NCBI GenBank assembly: GCA_003215775.1
Contig: QCJW01000007.1
Location: 28,171 to 92,170, forward strand
DNA from: Prochlorococcus sp. AG-409-G20
GTDB taxonomy: Bacteria; Cyanobacteriota; Cyanobacteriia; PCC-6307; Cyanobiaceae
Length of the DNA stretch: 64,000 bases
Direction of reading: 5' to 3'
Below, one piece after another: positions 9,363-19,051 of this stretch (position 1 is its first letter; each line of letters starts with the position of its first letter). The notes below the pieces were generated by a model, which did not search any database, was not told the DNA's origin, and saw only the letters and a list, made by a program, of their open reading frames with translations. Both the position numbers and the translations under genes were made by a program.

Positions 9363-9795
9363 TAAGTTGTAGTCAGCAGAAGATTCAAGGTCATTGAGTA
9401 AAAACACCCATTCAAATAACCCAATTCCCTGTCAGCCGGGAATAACCATACAAAGCCACTGGCTATAGAGTAAAAATGTCGCTATATCGAAAAAGTAACA
9501 ATAAAAACTGAGTTAATCATTATTCCACGAAAGGAAGCAAGATTTTTGAAAATCATGCCTGTCAGAATAAAACAATAATCTCTCAAGAATAATTCCGAAT
9601 AAAAGAAAACTCAGAAAGATTGTAGAGCCTCAAATGATATACAGTTCAATAACATTAAATACTGTGATCAAGTCAATAAGTCAATAAAAGCGATCAGAGA
9701 AATAATCCATGGCTAATATAGCTTTTTGATAACGCCAAGATCTAATGCTATAAATTCATCACTGATAGCTCATAATTTACTAAAGACAATAATGT
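9363..9795. other. Non-coding stretch between Yfr1 and the dioxygenase gene
   Basis: About 430 nt, AT-rich, no ORF with a ribosome site, no RNA fold recognised. It holds the Yfr1 promoter (TACAAC box at 9366-9371) at its left end and must hold the promoter of the gene at 9796, which I cannot place. Confidence 0.5.
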
Positions 9796-10872
9796 ATGGA
9801 GCCACAAAAGAGTTTAATACAGGAAAACAATTACAAAGAGCTAGAATTTGAGCATGCTATACTTGTAATAGTTCAATGGGCTATTTTGGATTCATTTCTA
9901 AAAGAAAGAGAGTCAATTTTAGAACTATTTAATAAGACAGGATTAACGAAAGAAGACCTGGTTGATATTTTTCTTGCCTATAAAAGCAATCTGAAATACG
10001 GAAAAATACCAGAAGATGTTCATCATAGACTGATTCAGTTATACTGTTTATCCTCTGGCCATGTGCAAGATTGCCTGCATAAAATGCGGCTAAGCAGTAG
10101 ATCAAATTTATGCGAACAGATTAACTTAACATCTAATAGGTTTTCAATTAGCCCAAAAGAGTTTACAGACATCATAACAATTATGTCTGACGAAGGGTAT
10201 TGCATACTACCGTTTTCACTATCAGAACAAGAGTGCGATCAGATCATAAATTACTCTCATGAATTTAACTATTCATGTTTACTAGATAATGGAGAACAAG
10301 TAGTAAGAAAAATGAAAAATGATATGTTTGATTTTGAGAAAGATGTAGTACTAGCCCGTGCATTTGAAGAGGATATAGAAAACATGAACATGATCAATCA
10401 AATAATTTATGACCCAGTAATTCTAGGTATCGTTTCTATTTTGCTTGGGAGTAAAGCACTTCTAAGACATTGCTCATATTGGTTTACCTATCCAGGGAAG
10501 AAAACAACGAAACATCAATCAGAAGCTGCGCAATTATTTCATTATGACCTAGATGAATTCAAGTGGCTTAAACTATTTATCTTCATGGATGATGTAACTG
10601 ATGAGAATGGACCGCATGTCTACATTCCAGCCACTCACAAGCCTGGTAATAAGCCATTCGACTTATTAAAATTTGGTTATTCACGACTGCCTGACAATTT
10701 AGTCAGTCAATTTCATAAGAAAGAGACATGGAAAAAACTAACATGCAAAAAAGGTACAATGGTTCTAGCAAATACACAGTGCTGGCATAAAGGAACACCT
10801 CTTACAAACGGAAGGCGATGTGTGCTTGTACCAGAATATTCAATCACAACCTTTTCGAAAGTGTTCTTATAA
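9796..10872 (+). CDS. Putative phytanoyl-CoA dioxygenase family (Fe(II)/2-oxoglutarate) protein
   Basis: 358 residues. The second half carries the double-stranded beta-helix signature of PhyH-type oxygenases: HYD (His249, Asp251) as the iron-binding HxD pair, the conserved DVTDENGPHVYIPATHKPG segment, and a distal His331 in CWHKGTP followed by a 2-oxoglutarate-binding Arg in NGRRC. The N-terminal about 125 residues are unassigned and helical. Substrate unknown. It is followed 92 nt later by a TPR-oxygenase fusion gene, and both are AT-rich compared with the core genes, which suggests an acquired pair. Confidence 0.75.
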   Translation: MEPQKSLIQENNYKELEFEHAILVIVQWAILDSFLKERESILELFNKTGLTKEDLVDIFLAYKSNLKYGKIPEDVHHRLIQLYCLSSGHVQDCLHKMRLSSRSNLCEQINLTSNRFSISPKEFTDIITIMSDEGYCILPFSLSEQECDQIINYSHEFNYSCLLDNGEQVVRKMKNDMFDFEKDVVLARAFEEDIENMNMINQIIYDPVILGIVSILLGSKALLRHCSYWFTYPGKKTTKHQSEAAQLFHYDLDEFKWLKLFIFMDDVTDENGPHVYIPATHKPGNKPFDLLKFGYSRLPDNLVSQFHKKETWKKLTCKKGTMVLANTQCWHKGTPLTNGRRCVLVPEYSITTFSKVFL

Positions 10873-10964
10873 TCAATATTAAGTCTAAATGGGAAAAAAA
10901 GAAAAGATAATTTCTCAAATGCATATTCCTTATTATCTAAGTAATATAATAAAAAGCTGATACA

Positions 10965-12962
10965 ATGGTTCATGCATTAGACTTTTTTCATTTGGAAACA
11001 AATATAGAAATAGCACAGTCACTCTTTGAACAGAATAAATATCAAGAAACAATTATTACGTGCAATGCAATATTAGCTCATGATAAAAACTCAGTAGAAG
11101 CTATAAAATTAATAGCAAAATCTTTTCTAGCTACAAGTAAAATAGAAGATGCTCATTTATATTTAAAAAAAGCACTTAATCTTCAACCTCACGATTATGA
11201 AGTAATGAAAGATCTAGGTAATGTCTATAAAGTTAATGGCGATGAAATTAATGCTAAGGACTTTTACGAACAAGCCATAGCAATTAATTCTAATTATGCT
11301 CCAGCATTAACCAATCTTGGCACTCTTGAGTTGTCTTCTGGAAATAAACAAAAAGCACTAAGCTTACTCATTCAAGCAACTATATCGGATCCTCAATTGG
11401 CTCCTGCTTGGATAAATCTTGCTAATGGTTATCTTCAGATAGGCAATTGGAAAGAAGCTGAGATTGCCTCAAGAAGATCACTAGAGCTCAATCCCAATCT
11501 CTTTAATTCACATTTCCTTCTTGCAAATATCCTCATTGGGCAAAGAAAGTTCAAAGAAGCAGAAGCACCACTGCTTAAAACTATTGAGCTCAAACCAGAT
11601 TTGGTTGAAGCTCATTTGAACCTTGGCACACTTTTAAAAGACTTAGGTGAACTAGAAGAAGCAGAAGTATCTATACGCAATGCCATTAAAATTAAACCTG
11701 ACTTGGCTGAGGCTTATTACAACCTGGGTAACATTTGGATTTATCGTGGCAAATTAAAAGAAGCAACAGCTGCACTTTGCAAAGCCATTGAATTCAAGCC
11801 TAGTTTCGCTGAGGCCTATTACCATCTAGGAAATATTTGGATTAACCTCGGCAAATTAAAAGAAGCAGAATCATCACTACGTAAAGCTATTAAATTCAAA
11901 CCTAATTTTGCTGAAGCTCATTCTAATCTAGGAGGAATATTGAGTGATCTTGGTAAATTAAAAGAGGCAGAATTATCATTACGCAAAGCTATTGAAATCA
12001 AACCTAATTATCCCGAGGCATATTCCAATCTTGGAGGCATATTGAGGGATCTTGGTAGCCTTCAAGAAGCTGAACTATCGACTCGAAAAGCTATTGAATT
12101 CAAAGATGATTTTGCTGAAGCTCACACTAATTTAGGATGCATATTGATAGATCTTGGCAAGCACAAAGAAGCAGAGTCGTCACTGCGCAAAGTAATTGAA
12201 ATAAAACCTAGCAAGTTCGCATATTTTCACTTTGCTAGTTGTCTTTTTCAAAGAAAAAAATTTGAAGATGCTAAAAAAAGTATATATACAGCCTATTCCA
12301 TAATTACTGAAGACATAAATGAGTATTATTTAGATGCTGCGATAGAGGCGATTGACTTTACAAGAGAAAACATAATCAGTCTTCCTAAGACAAATCGTTC
12401 GAACAACTTACATCTATTAAATAATCAAAAACTTAATAAATTGATTTCAAATCGAAAAGTAGAATTTGAACTATTGTCTTATTTATATAGCCTTAAGAAC
12501 AAACAATTAAATCTAACCAAGAATAAAGATGCTAGGTTTGGATATGGATTATGCTCATTAGACTTCGAATTATTTAGAGATAAAGCCACTATAATAAAAG
12601 ATTTAGAAAGAGATATGATTAATCTTTGCAAAAAAGAACTTGGACTTAAGAAAGTAATTATTTGCGATTCGTTTTTTAATATTTTTACTTCAGGTTCTGG
12701 AGCGATACCGCACAATCATATCACATCACTAGATATTAATTTTGATCTCAATTTATATAAATACACACTCGTCTACTATCTAGATGTTGGGGATCAAACA
12801 GGTAAAGATCCAGGCATCTTAAAATTGCATGAGCCAGAAGAAGAAATTCTACCAACTAACGGGATGATTGTAATAGTTAATAGTAAAAGATCTCACTCAG
12901 TTTCATATCATGGCAAGAAAGATAGAGTAATGATAGGTATAAACTTTTATGGCTTCTCATAA
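10965..12962 (+). CDS. TPR-repeat protein with C-terminal 2-oxoglutarate oxygenase-like domain
   Basis: 665 residues. About residues 10-430 are some ten to twelve 34-residue TPR units with the usual AEAYxNLGxILxDLGKxxEAE pattern. The C-terminal about 170 residues look like a Fe(II)/2-oxoglutarate dioxygenase of the PF13640/PF13759 kind: PHNH (His583, His585), LVYYLDVG, ILPTNGMIVIVNSKRSHSV with a distal His644, then KDRVMIGINF. Such fusions may hydroxylate a partner held by the TPRs, but no substrate can be named. It follows a PhyH-like gene in the same direction and precedes tRNA-Ser. Confidence 0.8.
   Translation: MVHALDFFHLETNIEIAQSLFEQNKYQETIITCNAILAHDKNSVEAIKLIAKSFLATSKIEDAHLYLKKALNLQPHDYEVMKDLGNVYKVNGDEINAKDFYEQAIAINSNYAPALTNLGTLELSSGNKQKALSLLIQATISDPQLAPAWINLANGYLQIGNWKEAEIASRRSLELNPNLFNSHFLLANILIGQRKFKEAEAPLLKTIELKPDLVEAHLNLGTLLKDLGELEEAEVSIRNAIKIKPDLAEAYYNLGNIWIYRGKLKEATAALCKAIEFKPSFAEAYYHLGNIWINLGKLKEAESSLRKAIKFKPNFAEAHSNLGGILSDLGKLKEAELSLRKAIEIKPNYPEAYSNLGGILRDLGSLQEAELSTRKAIEFKDDFAEAHTNLGCILIDLGKHKEAESSLRKVIEIKPSKFAYFHFASCLFQRKKFEDAKKSIYTAYSIITEDINEYYLDAAIEAIDFTRENIISLPKTNRSNNLHLLNNQKLNKLISNRKVEFELLSYLYSLKNKQLNLTKNKDARFGYGLCSLDFELFRDKATIIKDLERDMINLCKKELGLKKVIICDSFFNIFTSGSGAIPHNHITSLDINFDLNLYKYTLVYYLDVGDQTGKDPGILKLHEPEEEILPTNGMIVIVNSKRSHSVSYHGKKDRVMIGINFYGFS
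11300..12215 (+). repeat. Tandem 102-bp repeats encoding TPR units
   Basis: DNA-level repetition with a 102-bp period inside the TPR gene, most similar between 11640 and 12200 (phrases such as GGCAAATTAAAAGAAGCAGA recur). Could support unit gain or loss by recombination. Confidence 0.7.
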
Positions 12963-13016
12963 GCTGAATTTTATACCCTTTAAAAAAGATTTGGCCTATA
13001 AGGAGGTTAAACTTAA

Positions 13017-13127
13017 ATGATAGAGAGGTATATGTCCTTGGAAGAAAAATATCTACTGCGCAGTATCCTCTTTTTCATCCTTTGTAGCAAAATAGGAATT
13101 AGAATAGAGAGCATCTCGTCCTCCTAA
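13017..13127 (+). CDS. Candidate 36-residue small ORF with strong ribosome site
   Basis: ATG 13017 to TAA 13127, preceded by AAGGAGG with 10 nt spacing, one of the best Shine-Dalgarno matches in the window. The product starts MIERYMSLEEKYLLRS and has a short hydrophobic patch ILFFILCS. No family recognised. It lies between the TPR-oxygenase gene and tRNA-Ser; without conservation it may be chance or a remnant of a longer gene. Confidence 0.35.
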   Translation: MIERYMSLEEKYLLRSILFFILCSKIGIRIESISSS

Positions 13128-13266
13128 AAATTGCTCTGCATTAACATAAAGGTTTCTCATAACACCTACAGAACCTTATTTACTTTTTAAGCTCTCAAAT
13201 CCTTTACTGTTAATCTATTGCATCTGTTTTCTGAACTTATATAAACTCGTTCTAACTGAATAAGAG

Positions 13267-13355
13267 CGGAGAGGGAGGGATTCGAACCCTCGACAGAAGT
13301 TGCCTCCTGTAACTCCTTAGCAGGGAGCCGCTTTCAACCACTCAGCCACCTCTCC
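13267..13355 (-). tRNA. tRNA-Ser (GCU)
   Basis: 89-nt class II tRNA. Acceptor GGAGAGG/CCTCTCC with discriminator G, D-arm GGCTGAGTGG, anticodon stem GCTCC/GGAGT with loop CTGCTAA giving anticodon GCU (AGC/AGU codons), a long variable arm, and the TTCGAAT T-loop. It bounds the accessory region to its left and may have been an integration site. Confidence 0.97.
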
Positions 13356-13383
13356 AGTAGCATCATCCATACCTTATCAAGAG

Positions 13384-13435
13384 GGTTGTTTGTCAGGATG
13401 GCTTTATCTCGAATATAAAAAATTCTCAAACAACC
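13384..13435. repeat. 9-bp inverted repeat at the alr 3' end
   Basis: GGTTGTTTG (13384-13392) and CAAACAACC (13427-13435) are perfect complements 34 nt apart; the right arm overlaps the alr stop codon. On the minus strand a T run lies inside the loop, not after the stem. It could be a folded 3' end of the alr mRNA or chance. Confidence 0.4.
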
Positions 13436-14679
13436 AGTCTTGGGAGCCTGTTTTTAAAACCGCACAATACTTCCCAAGGAATAGAGCCACTCAAATTACA
13501 CCATTCAAGGGGCGTCAGAAATCTATCTCCTTCCCTACCAAGCATCGTTACAACACTTCCAACCTCAATATCAGGATGATCTGTAACATCTAACATCAAC
13601 ATATCCATGGTAATGGAGCCAACTTGAGGCAAAAGTTTTCCTTGGCATAATCCTGAAATCTTTCCAGACAAAAGGGAACTAACTCCGTCAGCATATCCAA
13701 TCCCAACAACAGCCAGCCTAGTCAATCGATGAGCTTGGAATTTGTGACCATAACTCACACCTGTTCCTGAAGGAACTTCTCTAATGAGAGTTATTTTAGC
13801 CTTAACAGAAAGAGCTGGTTTTAAGTCTAGAGATTGGAATTTAGAAGGAGTTGGAAATGGGTTATATCCATATAAAGCTAGTCCAACTCTAACCATATCG
13901 TAGTGGAAATCATGTCCAAGGAAAGTGCCTGCTGAATTTGCTAAATGAAAACAACAGTTTTTATACTTTTTCCGAATAGACCCTAATAAGCTATCAAAGC
14001 GTTTCTTTTGTTTATAAGTTTCACTTCCTATATCATACTGAAATTGATTATCTGCTAAAGCTAAATGACTATAAACACCTTCTAATTCCAAATAATCAGA
14101 TTTATCAACTAAATCAACTAAAGTCAATAAATCTTCAATATTACATCCTAGTCTTGACATTCCAGTATCAACCTTAATCTGTACTGGGAATTTCTTTTTC
14201 TTTACATCTGCATGAGCATCGCAAATATAAACTTCTCTAATAGAACTAAGAGTAGGGATTAGATTCCAATAGAGACATGCATAAAGTTCTTCTTGATCAA
14301 AAAGATTTCCCAAAACCAGAATTGGACATTGCAACCCTTTCTTTCTGAGTTCTATTCCTTCCTGCAAAGTCGCCACACCCAATTTATCTGCTCCTCCTGA
14401 CAATGCAGCTTGTGCAACAGTCTGAGCACCGTGACCATATCCGTCTGCCTTGACAACTGCAAGAAACAAACATTCTTCCCTGAGAATTGTTTTTAACTTC
14501 CGAACATTTTCAGAGATAGCAGCTGGTTCAACTTCTATCCAGGCACGTTGACGAGGGTTAGACCAGCTAAGAGCCTTGCTATCCCTATCAAAATCTTGAT
14601 CATCTTCAGTGGCAATCAATTCATGCATAAAGTCTTTTATCAAACATAGGGTGCAAGAATCGACCAATGCAGTTAGCAT
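13426..14679 (-). CDS. alr: Alanine racemase
   Basis: PLP-dependent racemase making D-alanine for peptidoglycan. The N-terminal barrel has the PLP lysine in AVVKADGYGHGA; the Tyr-containing C-terminal block GVSYGHKFQAHRLTRLAVVGIGYADGV matches the family, split here as GVSYGHKF and LAVVGIGYADG. The length of 417 is slightly above the usual 370-390; the extra residues are at the N-terminus, and ATG 14628 (MHELIATED) is an alternative start. Divergent from the HNH gene, with only 22 nt between the longer start and that gene. Confidence 0.94.
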   Translation of the reverse strand: MLTALVDSCTLCLIKDFMHELIATEDDQDFDRDSKALSWSNPRQRAWIEVEPAAISENVRKLKTILREECLFLAVVKADGYGHGAQTVAQAALSGGADKLGVATLQEGIELRKKGLQCPILVLGNLFDQEELYACLYWNLIPTLSSIREVYICDAHADVKKKKFPVQIKVDTGMSRLGCNIEDLLTLVDLVDKSDYLELEGVYSHLALADNQFQYDIGSETYKQKKRFDSLLGSIRKKYKNCCFHLANSAGTFLGHDFHYDMVRVGLALYGYNPFPTPSKFQSLDLKPALSVKAKITLIREVPSGTGVSYGHKFQAHRLTRLAVVGIGYADGVSSLLSGKISGLCQGKLLPQVGSITMDMLMLDVTDHPDIEVGSVVTMLGREGDRFLTPLEWCNLSGSIPWEVLCGFKNRLPRLVV

Positions 14680-14701
14680 GCCGCATATCTAACGTGCTGG
14701 C

Positions 14702-15205
14702 ATGAGCCAGGTTCTTGTTCTCAATGCATCCTATGAACCTTTAAATATCACATCATGGCGACGTGCCATGGTAATGATGATCAAAGGCAAAGCGGAAAAA
14801 CTTGAAGAGGATCCAAAAAGAATGATCAGGGAGGACACTAGACTTCCTACAGTGATCCGCTTAAGGCAATTTGTTCGAGTACCGTTTAGAAATATTCCTC
14901 TAACCAGAAGACATATCCTTCAAAGAGACAATAATTGCTGTCAATATTGTGGACAGATTGGAGAGAATCTCTCTATAGATCATGTGATCCCAAGAAGCAG
15001 GGGTGGGGAACATAGCTGGGACAATGTAACCACAGCTTGCTTATCTTGCAATGTATTTAAAGGGAACAGAACTCCAAAAGAAGCAAAAATGAAATTAAAC
15101 AGACCACCCCACAAACCTTTAAGTAATTTAAGCTTTGAAACACAAAGACACATCAATTCTGGCCAACATAAAGAATGGAGTAAATATGTTATTGGTTGGC
15201 ATTAA
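14702..15205 (+). CDS. HNH endonuclease family protein
   Basis: 167 residues. The HNH core spans about residues 80-125: CQYCG and CLSCN supply four Zn cysteines, and LSIDHVIPRSRGGEHSWDN supplies the DH and H/N catalytic residues. The N-terminal block VLVLNASYEPLNITSWRRA is typical of a widespread cyanobacterial housekeeping HNH protein. It probably cuts or nicks DNA, but its physiological role is not known. It ends 10 nt before the convergent prfA stop. Confidence 0.88.
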   Translation: MSQVLVLNASYEPLNITSWRRAMVMMIKGKAEKLEEDPKRMIREDTRLPTVIRLRQFVRVPFRNIPLTRRHILQRDNNCCQYCGQIGENLSIDHVIPRSRGGEHSWDNVTTACLSCNVFKGNRTPKEAKMKLNRPPHKPLSNLSFETQRHINSGQHKEWSKYVIGWH

Positions 15206-15215
15206 TCAGATACAA

Positions 15216-16313
15216 TCATTCATCATCATCATTAGCTAGTTCTTCCATTTTACGTCTCTGCTCCTCAGCAATACAAGCTCCTATTAGTTCTTCTAATTGA
15301 CCAGAAAGTACAGGCTCAAGTGAGAAATTAGATCCCAATCTATGATCGGTAGCTCTATTGTCTTTATAGTTATATGTTCTAATTTTTTCACTGCGATCTC
15401 CTGTTCCCACCTGGGCCTTTCTTGCTGAGCTTTCTCGTGCATTTGCTTCAGCAATTTGCATTTCCAACAACTTTGCTCGCAAAATTTCCATTGCTCTCTC
15501 ACGATTTTGCAATTGAGAACGTTCTTGAGTGCAAAAGACTCTGATCCCAGTTGGCTTATGCAACAAATCCACAGCTGTTTCAACCTTATTAACATTTTGG
15601 CCACCAGCCCCACCAGAACGAGCAGTACTTATCTCTAAATCCACTGGCTCAATTTGGACCTCAACTGGATCCGCTTCAGGCATAACAGCCACTGTTGCAG
15701 TTGAAGTATGAACTCTCCCCTGAGATTCAGTCGCTGGAACCCTTTGAACTCGATGAACCCCTGCCTCAAATTTCAGCTGACTAAATACTGAATTTCCCTT
15801 AACGGAAATAATTAATTCACGAAAACCACCCAAATCAGCCTCTGTTGAGCTCATAGGCTTTACAGACCATCCAACTCTCTGACCATATCTTTCATACATA
15901 CGAGCCAAATCACCTGCCCATAAACAAGCCTCATCACCACCAGCTCCTGCACGAATCTCCAACATCACACTTCTTTCATCCCTAGGATCTTTGGGCAATA
16001 AAGCAATAGTTAAACTTTGGAGTAATTTATCTTTCTTAGCGTCTAAAGTCTTTAACTCTTCCTGCGCAAGAGATTCCATATCTTCATCACCTCTGCTTTG
16101 TCTTAGCAAATCCCTAGCTTGCCTCCACTCATCTTCAATAGTTTGCAGAGCCTCATAATCCATGACCAAAGGCTCTAAACGAGCTCGTTCCCTAGCAATG
16201 TTTTCTAATCGCTTTGGATCTGAGGAGATATCTGGATCAGCAAGCTGCCGCTCTAAATTTTGGAAACTACTTTTAGCAGTTTCTAATCTTGTTTTTAGGG
16301 TTGAAGAGTCCAT
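15216..16313 (-). CDS. prfA: Peptide chain release factor 1
   Basis: RF1, 365 residues from ATG 16313, which has a GGAG site nine nt upstream; a TTG at 16322 is less likely. It reads UAA and UAG stop codons and triggers peptide release. The catalytic loop [15 protein letters not shown] holds the GGQ motif, and the C-terminal [14 protein letters not shown] block is family-typical. It is the last gene of the long ribosomal-protein run, 54 nt after rpmE. Confidence 0.97.
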   Translation of the reverse strand: MDSSTLKTRLETAKSSFQNLERQLADPDISSDPKRLENIARERARLEPLVMDYEALQTIEDEWRQARDLLRQSRGDEDMESLAQEELKTLDAKKDKLLQSLTIALLPKDPRDERSVMLEIRAGAGGDEACLWAGDLARMYERYGQRVGWSVKPMSSTEADLGGFRELIISVKGNSVFSQLKFEAGVHRVQRVPATESQGRVHTSTATVAVMPEADPVEVQIEPVDLEISTARSGGAGGQNVNKVETAVDLLHKPTGIRVFCTQERSQLQNRERAMEILRAKLLEMQIAEANARESSARKAQVGTGDRSEKIRTYNYKDNRATDHRLGSNFSLEPVLSGQLEELIGACIAEEQRRKMEELANDDDE

Positions 16314-16367
16314 ACTCACCAACTCCTGCTCTTATTAAGAAAAGGAATCTGATTAACTATTTTTCTT

Positions 16368-16655
16368 TTATTTGGATGCGTTGGAAGAATCTTCAGAGTC
16401 TTTTTGAGATTGGCTTTTAACTTTAGTGGAACTATCTGAATCGGAAGTTGAACCCATTCCATACTTACGCATAAAGCGATCAACTCGACCTTCTGTATCC
16501 AATATTTTCTGAGTGCCAGTAAAGAAAGGATGATTACCACTCCATACATCAACATGTATTTCTGGTTGAGTGGAGCCTGTTGTCATAACAACTTCACCAT
16601 TACAAATAACCTTTGCTTCGGGGTACCAAGTTGGATGGATATCTGGCTTAGGCAT
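16368..16655 (-). CDS. rpmE: 50S ribosomal protein L31 (with Ser/acidic tail)
   Basis: 95 residues. The first 70 match L31, which bridges 30S head and 50S: MPKPDIHPTWYPEA, then SGNHPFFTGTQK and GRVDRFMRKYG. Only one Cys is present (ICNG), so the zinc-binding C+ ribbon is incomplete. The last 28 residues are a Ser/Asp/Lys-rich tail not found in most L31. It sits 45 nt after rpsI. Confidence 0.95.
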   Translation of the reverse strand: MPKPDIHPTWYPEAKVICNGEVVMTTGSTQPEIHVDVWSGNHPFFTGTQKILDTEGRVDRFMRKYGMGSTSDSDSSTKVKSQSQKDSEDSSNASK

Positions 16656-16700
16656 AGTGGGAAAAGATAAAAGAGATTGGTCAAAAAGAAAGGGAAAATT

Positions 16701-17111
16701 CTAACGTTTGGAAAATTGAGGCGCCTTACGAGCTTTCTTCAGGCCATATTTTCTTCTTTCTTTTGCCCTTGGATCTCTACTTAAATGGCCCTCAGTTTTT
16801 AAAGGTTTTCTATTGTCAGCAGAAAGCTCACATAAAGCTCTTGCTGCCCCTTGCTTAATAGCATCAGCTTGGCCGGTCAGTCCGCCTCCATAAACATTTA
16901 CCAAGACGTCATAAGAATCATTCAATCCAAGAGTCTGCAAAGGTGCCATCACAGCTGCAAGATGAGAAGGATTGAAATTCAAATAATGGTCACCTGCTCG
17001 ACCATTTATGGTTATTTTTCCACTGCCGGGAACTAAACGAACACGAGCTACAGAAGTTTTGCGACGACCTGTGCCCCAATAGACAACGCTGTTGTTTGTT
17101 GAACTACTCAT
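16701..17111 (-). CDS. rpsI: 30S ribosomal protein S9
   Basis: 136 residues; S9 lies in the 30S head and its C-terminal tail reaches the P-site tRNA. Family features: [19 protein letters not shown] at the N-terminus and the ending [11 protein letters not shown], with the invariant terminal Lys-Arg. Its ATG overlaps the rplM stop by four nt (ATGA), so the two are translationally coupled. Confidence 0.98.
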   Translation of the reverse strand: MSSSTNNSVVYWGTGRRKTSVARVRLVPGSGKITINGRAGDHYLNFNPSHLAAVMAPLQTLGLNDSYDVLVNVYGGGLTGQADAIKQGAARALCELSADNRKPLKTEGHLSRDPRAKERRKYGLKKARKAPQFSKR

Positions 17112-17563
17112 TGTTCTTTGTTGTTGGAATCAAATTGCAAAGTCTTGGGATTTTGAGCCACATGAGGATGGGTAGCCCCCTTATAAACCTTTAGCTTACG
17201 AAATAATTGTCTTCCAAGCGCATTATGGGGAAGCATTCCTTTAATTGCCTTCTCAACAATTCTTTCAGGTATTCGTTCCTGGAGTGATTTAAAGGTCTCT
17301 ACCTTCATCCCTCCTGGTCGTCCTGAATGACGTCGATACAGCTTTTGATCTGCTTTCTTCCCACTTACTCGAATTTTTTCAGCATTCACAACAACTACAA
17401 AATCCCCCGTATCAAGGTGAGGTGTGAAATTTGGCTTGTTCTTGCCTCGGAGCACTGAAGCTACTTCAGTCGCAAGTCTGCCAAGGGTTTGATTCTCAGC
17501 ATCAACCAGATACCACTGGCGATCAAGGGAATCAATGGGAGGAATAGGAGTCTTGTTCATCAC
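17108..17563 (-). CDS. rplM: 50S ribosomal protein L13
   Basis: 151 residues; an early 50S assembly protein. Recognised by [19 protein letters not shown], the [10 protein letters not shown] block and [20 protein letters not shown]. Coupled to rpsI by a 4-nt overlap. A 181-nt gap separates it from truA upstream, which may hold a promoter for the rplM-rpsI-rpmE-prfA end of the cluster. Confidence 0.98.
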   Translation of the reverse strand: MMNKTPIPPIDSLDRQWYLVDAENQTLGRLATEVASVLRGKNKPNFTPHLDTGDFVVVVNAEKIRVSGKKADQKLYRRHSGRPGGMKVETFKSLQERIPERIVEKAIKGMLPHNALGRQLFRKLKVYKGATHPHVAQNPKTLQFDSNNKEQ

Positions 17564-17744
17564 GCCGGCATGCCGGATTTTTTAAATGCCCTATCGAATA
17601 CATCCATAGGGGAGAACTAGGATTCAACTCCTGCAAAACTAAGCAGAAAAAATCCAAGGTTCAATCTTACACTTTAATGGAGGAGCTTGCATACCTCTGA
17701 GTTTAATTAGTTCTTATTTTGACCAATTCTCAGCCAGGTCATGA

Positions 17745-18626
17745 TTATTGGACAATTAATGGTGGATTCTTTGGAGGATCATTAGTTGACAACGAATAAT
17801 TAGGCAGGCAAGTATACGAGCTAGCCTTAGAAAAAATACAATCTTCATAGCCTGCCCTCAAAAAGAAAAGTCCTTTTGCAGGAGCAGCTTCCTTGACGTC
17901 TTTTCTTCTACATTCTTTCCATAACCTTTCGAAGTGATCAAGGTCAAACCTATGCTCACCAAGAGCAACCAATTGACCTACCAATAAACGAACCATTCCA
18001 TATAAAAAACCGCTAGCTTGAATCTCAATTATCAACAAATCTCCTTTCCGTTCTAAAAAAACTTCCTGAATAGTAGTGTATGAATTTGATCTATTACTCC
18101 CTACTCTCCGAAATGCCTCGAAATCATGATATCCAAGCATTCCCTGAAGAGCTAAGCTCATTATTTGTTCATCTAAGCAATATTGATAACGATGCCAACT
18201 CCATTTAGATAAGAAAATATTTGGCCTACATCCATTGTAAATAACATAACGATAACGCCTATAAATAGCAGAGTGACAAGCATGCCAAGTTGATGGGCAT
18301 TCAACCGATTCAGTTATTCTGATTTCTTCTGGAAGCCGACCATTCAAAGCAGATGACCATCTATTTGGAGGGATTTGTCCATTGCAATCAAAATGAACCA
18401 CCTGCCCTGCAGCATGCACTCCTGAATCTGTGCGGCCTGCAGCAACAGCCTGAATAGGACTTAATGGATCCAAATCAGATATTGCTCTTTCTAAAACTCC
18501 TTGAACACTGACTCCTGTACTTTGTCGTTGCCATCCACAAAAAGCAGATCCATCGTATTGCAAAGATAATGCAACCCTCTTCAGTCTAGATCTTTTCTCT
18601 TGTGTAATATTTGCTTGAGGTTGCAC
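17745..18626 (-). CDS. truA: tRNA pseudouridine(38-40) synthase
   Basis: 293 residues. TruA converts uridines 38-40 in the anticodon stem-loop to pseudouridine. The catalytic Asp is in [11 protein letters not shown] (about residue 66), after [31 protein letters not shown] is the second family signature. It lies 38 nt after rplQ. The C-terminal about 30 residues ([15 protein letters not shown]) extend beyond the usual end. Confidence 0.96.
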   Translation of the reverse strand: MQPQANITQEKRSRLKRVALSLQYDGSAFCGWQRQSTGVSVQGVLERAISDLDPLSPIQAVAAGRTDSGVHAAGQVVHFDCNGQIPPNRWSSALNGRLPEEIRITESVECPSTWHACHSAIYRRYRYVIYNGCRPNIFLSKWSWHRYQYCLDEQIMSLALQGMLGYHDFEAFRRVGSNRSNSYTTIQEVFLERKGDLLIIEIQASGFLYGMVRLLVGQLVALGEHRFDLDHFERLWKECRRKDVKEAAPAKGLFFLRAGYEDCIFSKASSYTCLPNYSLSTNDPPKNPPLIVQ

Positions 18627-18664
18627 TGCCTGAGAAAGCAGAAAGAGTGGAGCTTAATTAATAT

Positions 18665-19015
18665 TCAAACCAACTCAATAATTGCCATTTCAGCATTATC
18701 GCCACGACGATGAACAGTTCTAACTATTCGAGTGTATCCACCTTTTCTCTCACCATAACGTTCTTGAGCCTTTTCAAAAAGAGCATGAACTAATTGCTTA
18801 TCATAAATATATCCAATAGCTCTTCTCCTAGATGACAATGAACCATCTTTGGCAAGGCTGATCATCTTCTCAGCTTCATCTCTCAAGGCCTTAGCTCTCG
18901 CCTTGGTTGTTGTAACTCTACCTTCACGGATTAACTGAGTAGTCAATCCTCGGAGCATTGCCTTCCTTTGATCTGCAGGACGGCCAAGTTTTGGAACTCT
19001 ACATTGATGACGCAT
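18665..19015 (-). CDS. rplQ: 50S ribosomal protein L17
   Basis: 116 residues, near the peptide exit tunnel. [20 protein letters not shown] and the ending [19 protein letters not shown] are diagnostic. It follows rpoA by 36 nt, the normal alpha-operon order. Confidence 0.98.
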   Translation of the reverse strand: MRHQCRVPKLGRPADQRKAMLRGLTTQLIREGRVTTTKARAKALRDEAEKMISLAKDGSLSSRRRAIGYIYDKQLVHALFEKAQERYGERKGGYTRIVRTVHRRGDNAEMAIIELV

Positions 19016-19051
19016 GTTTCTAATTAAAGCACTTGGCGGGGGGCAAAGAAA

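Noticed and set aside
10713..10973. Minus-strand ORF across the end of the dioxygenase gene
   Set aside because: Antisense to the conserved C-terminal motif region and no ribosome site.
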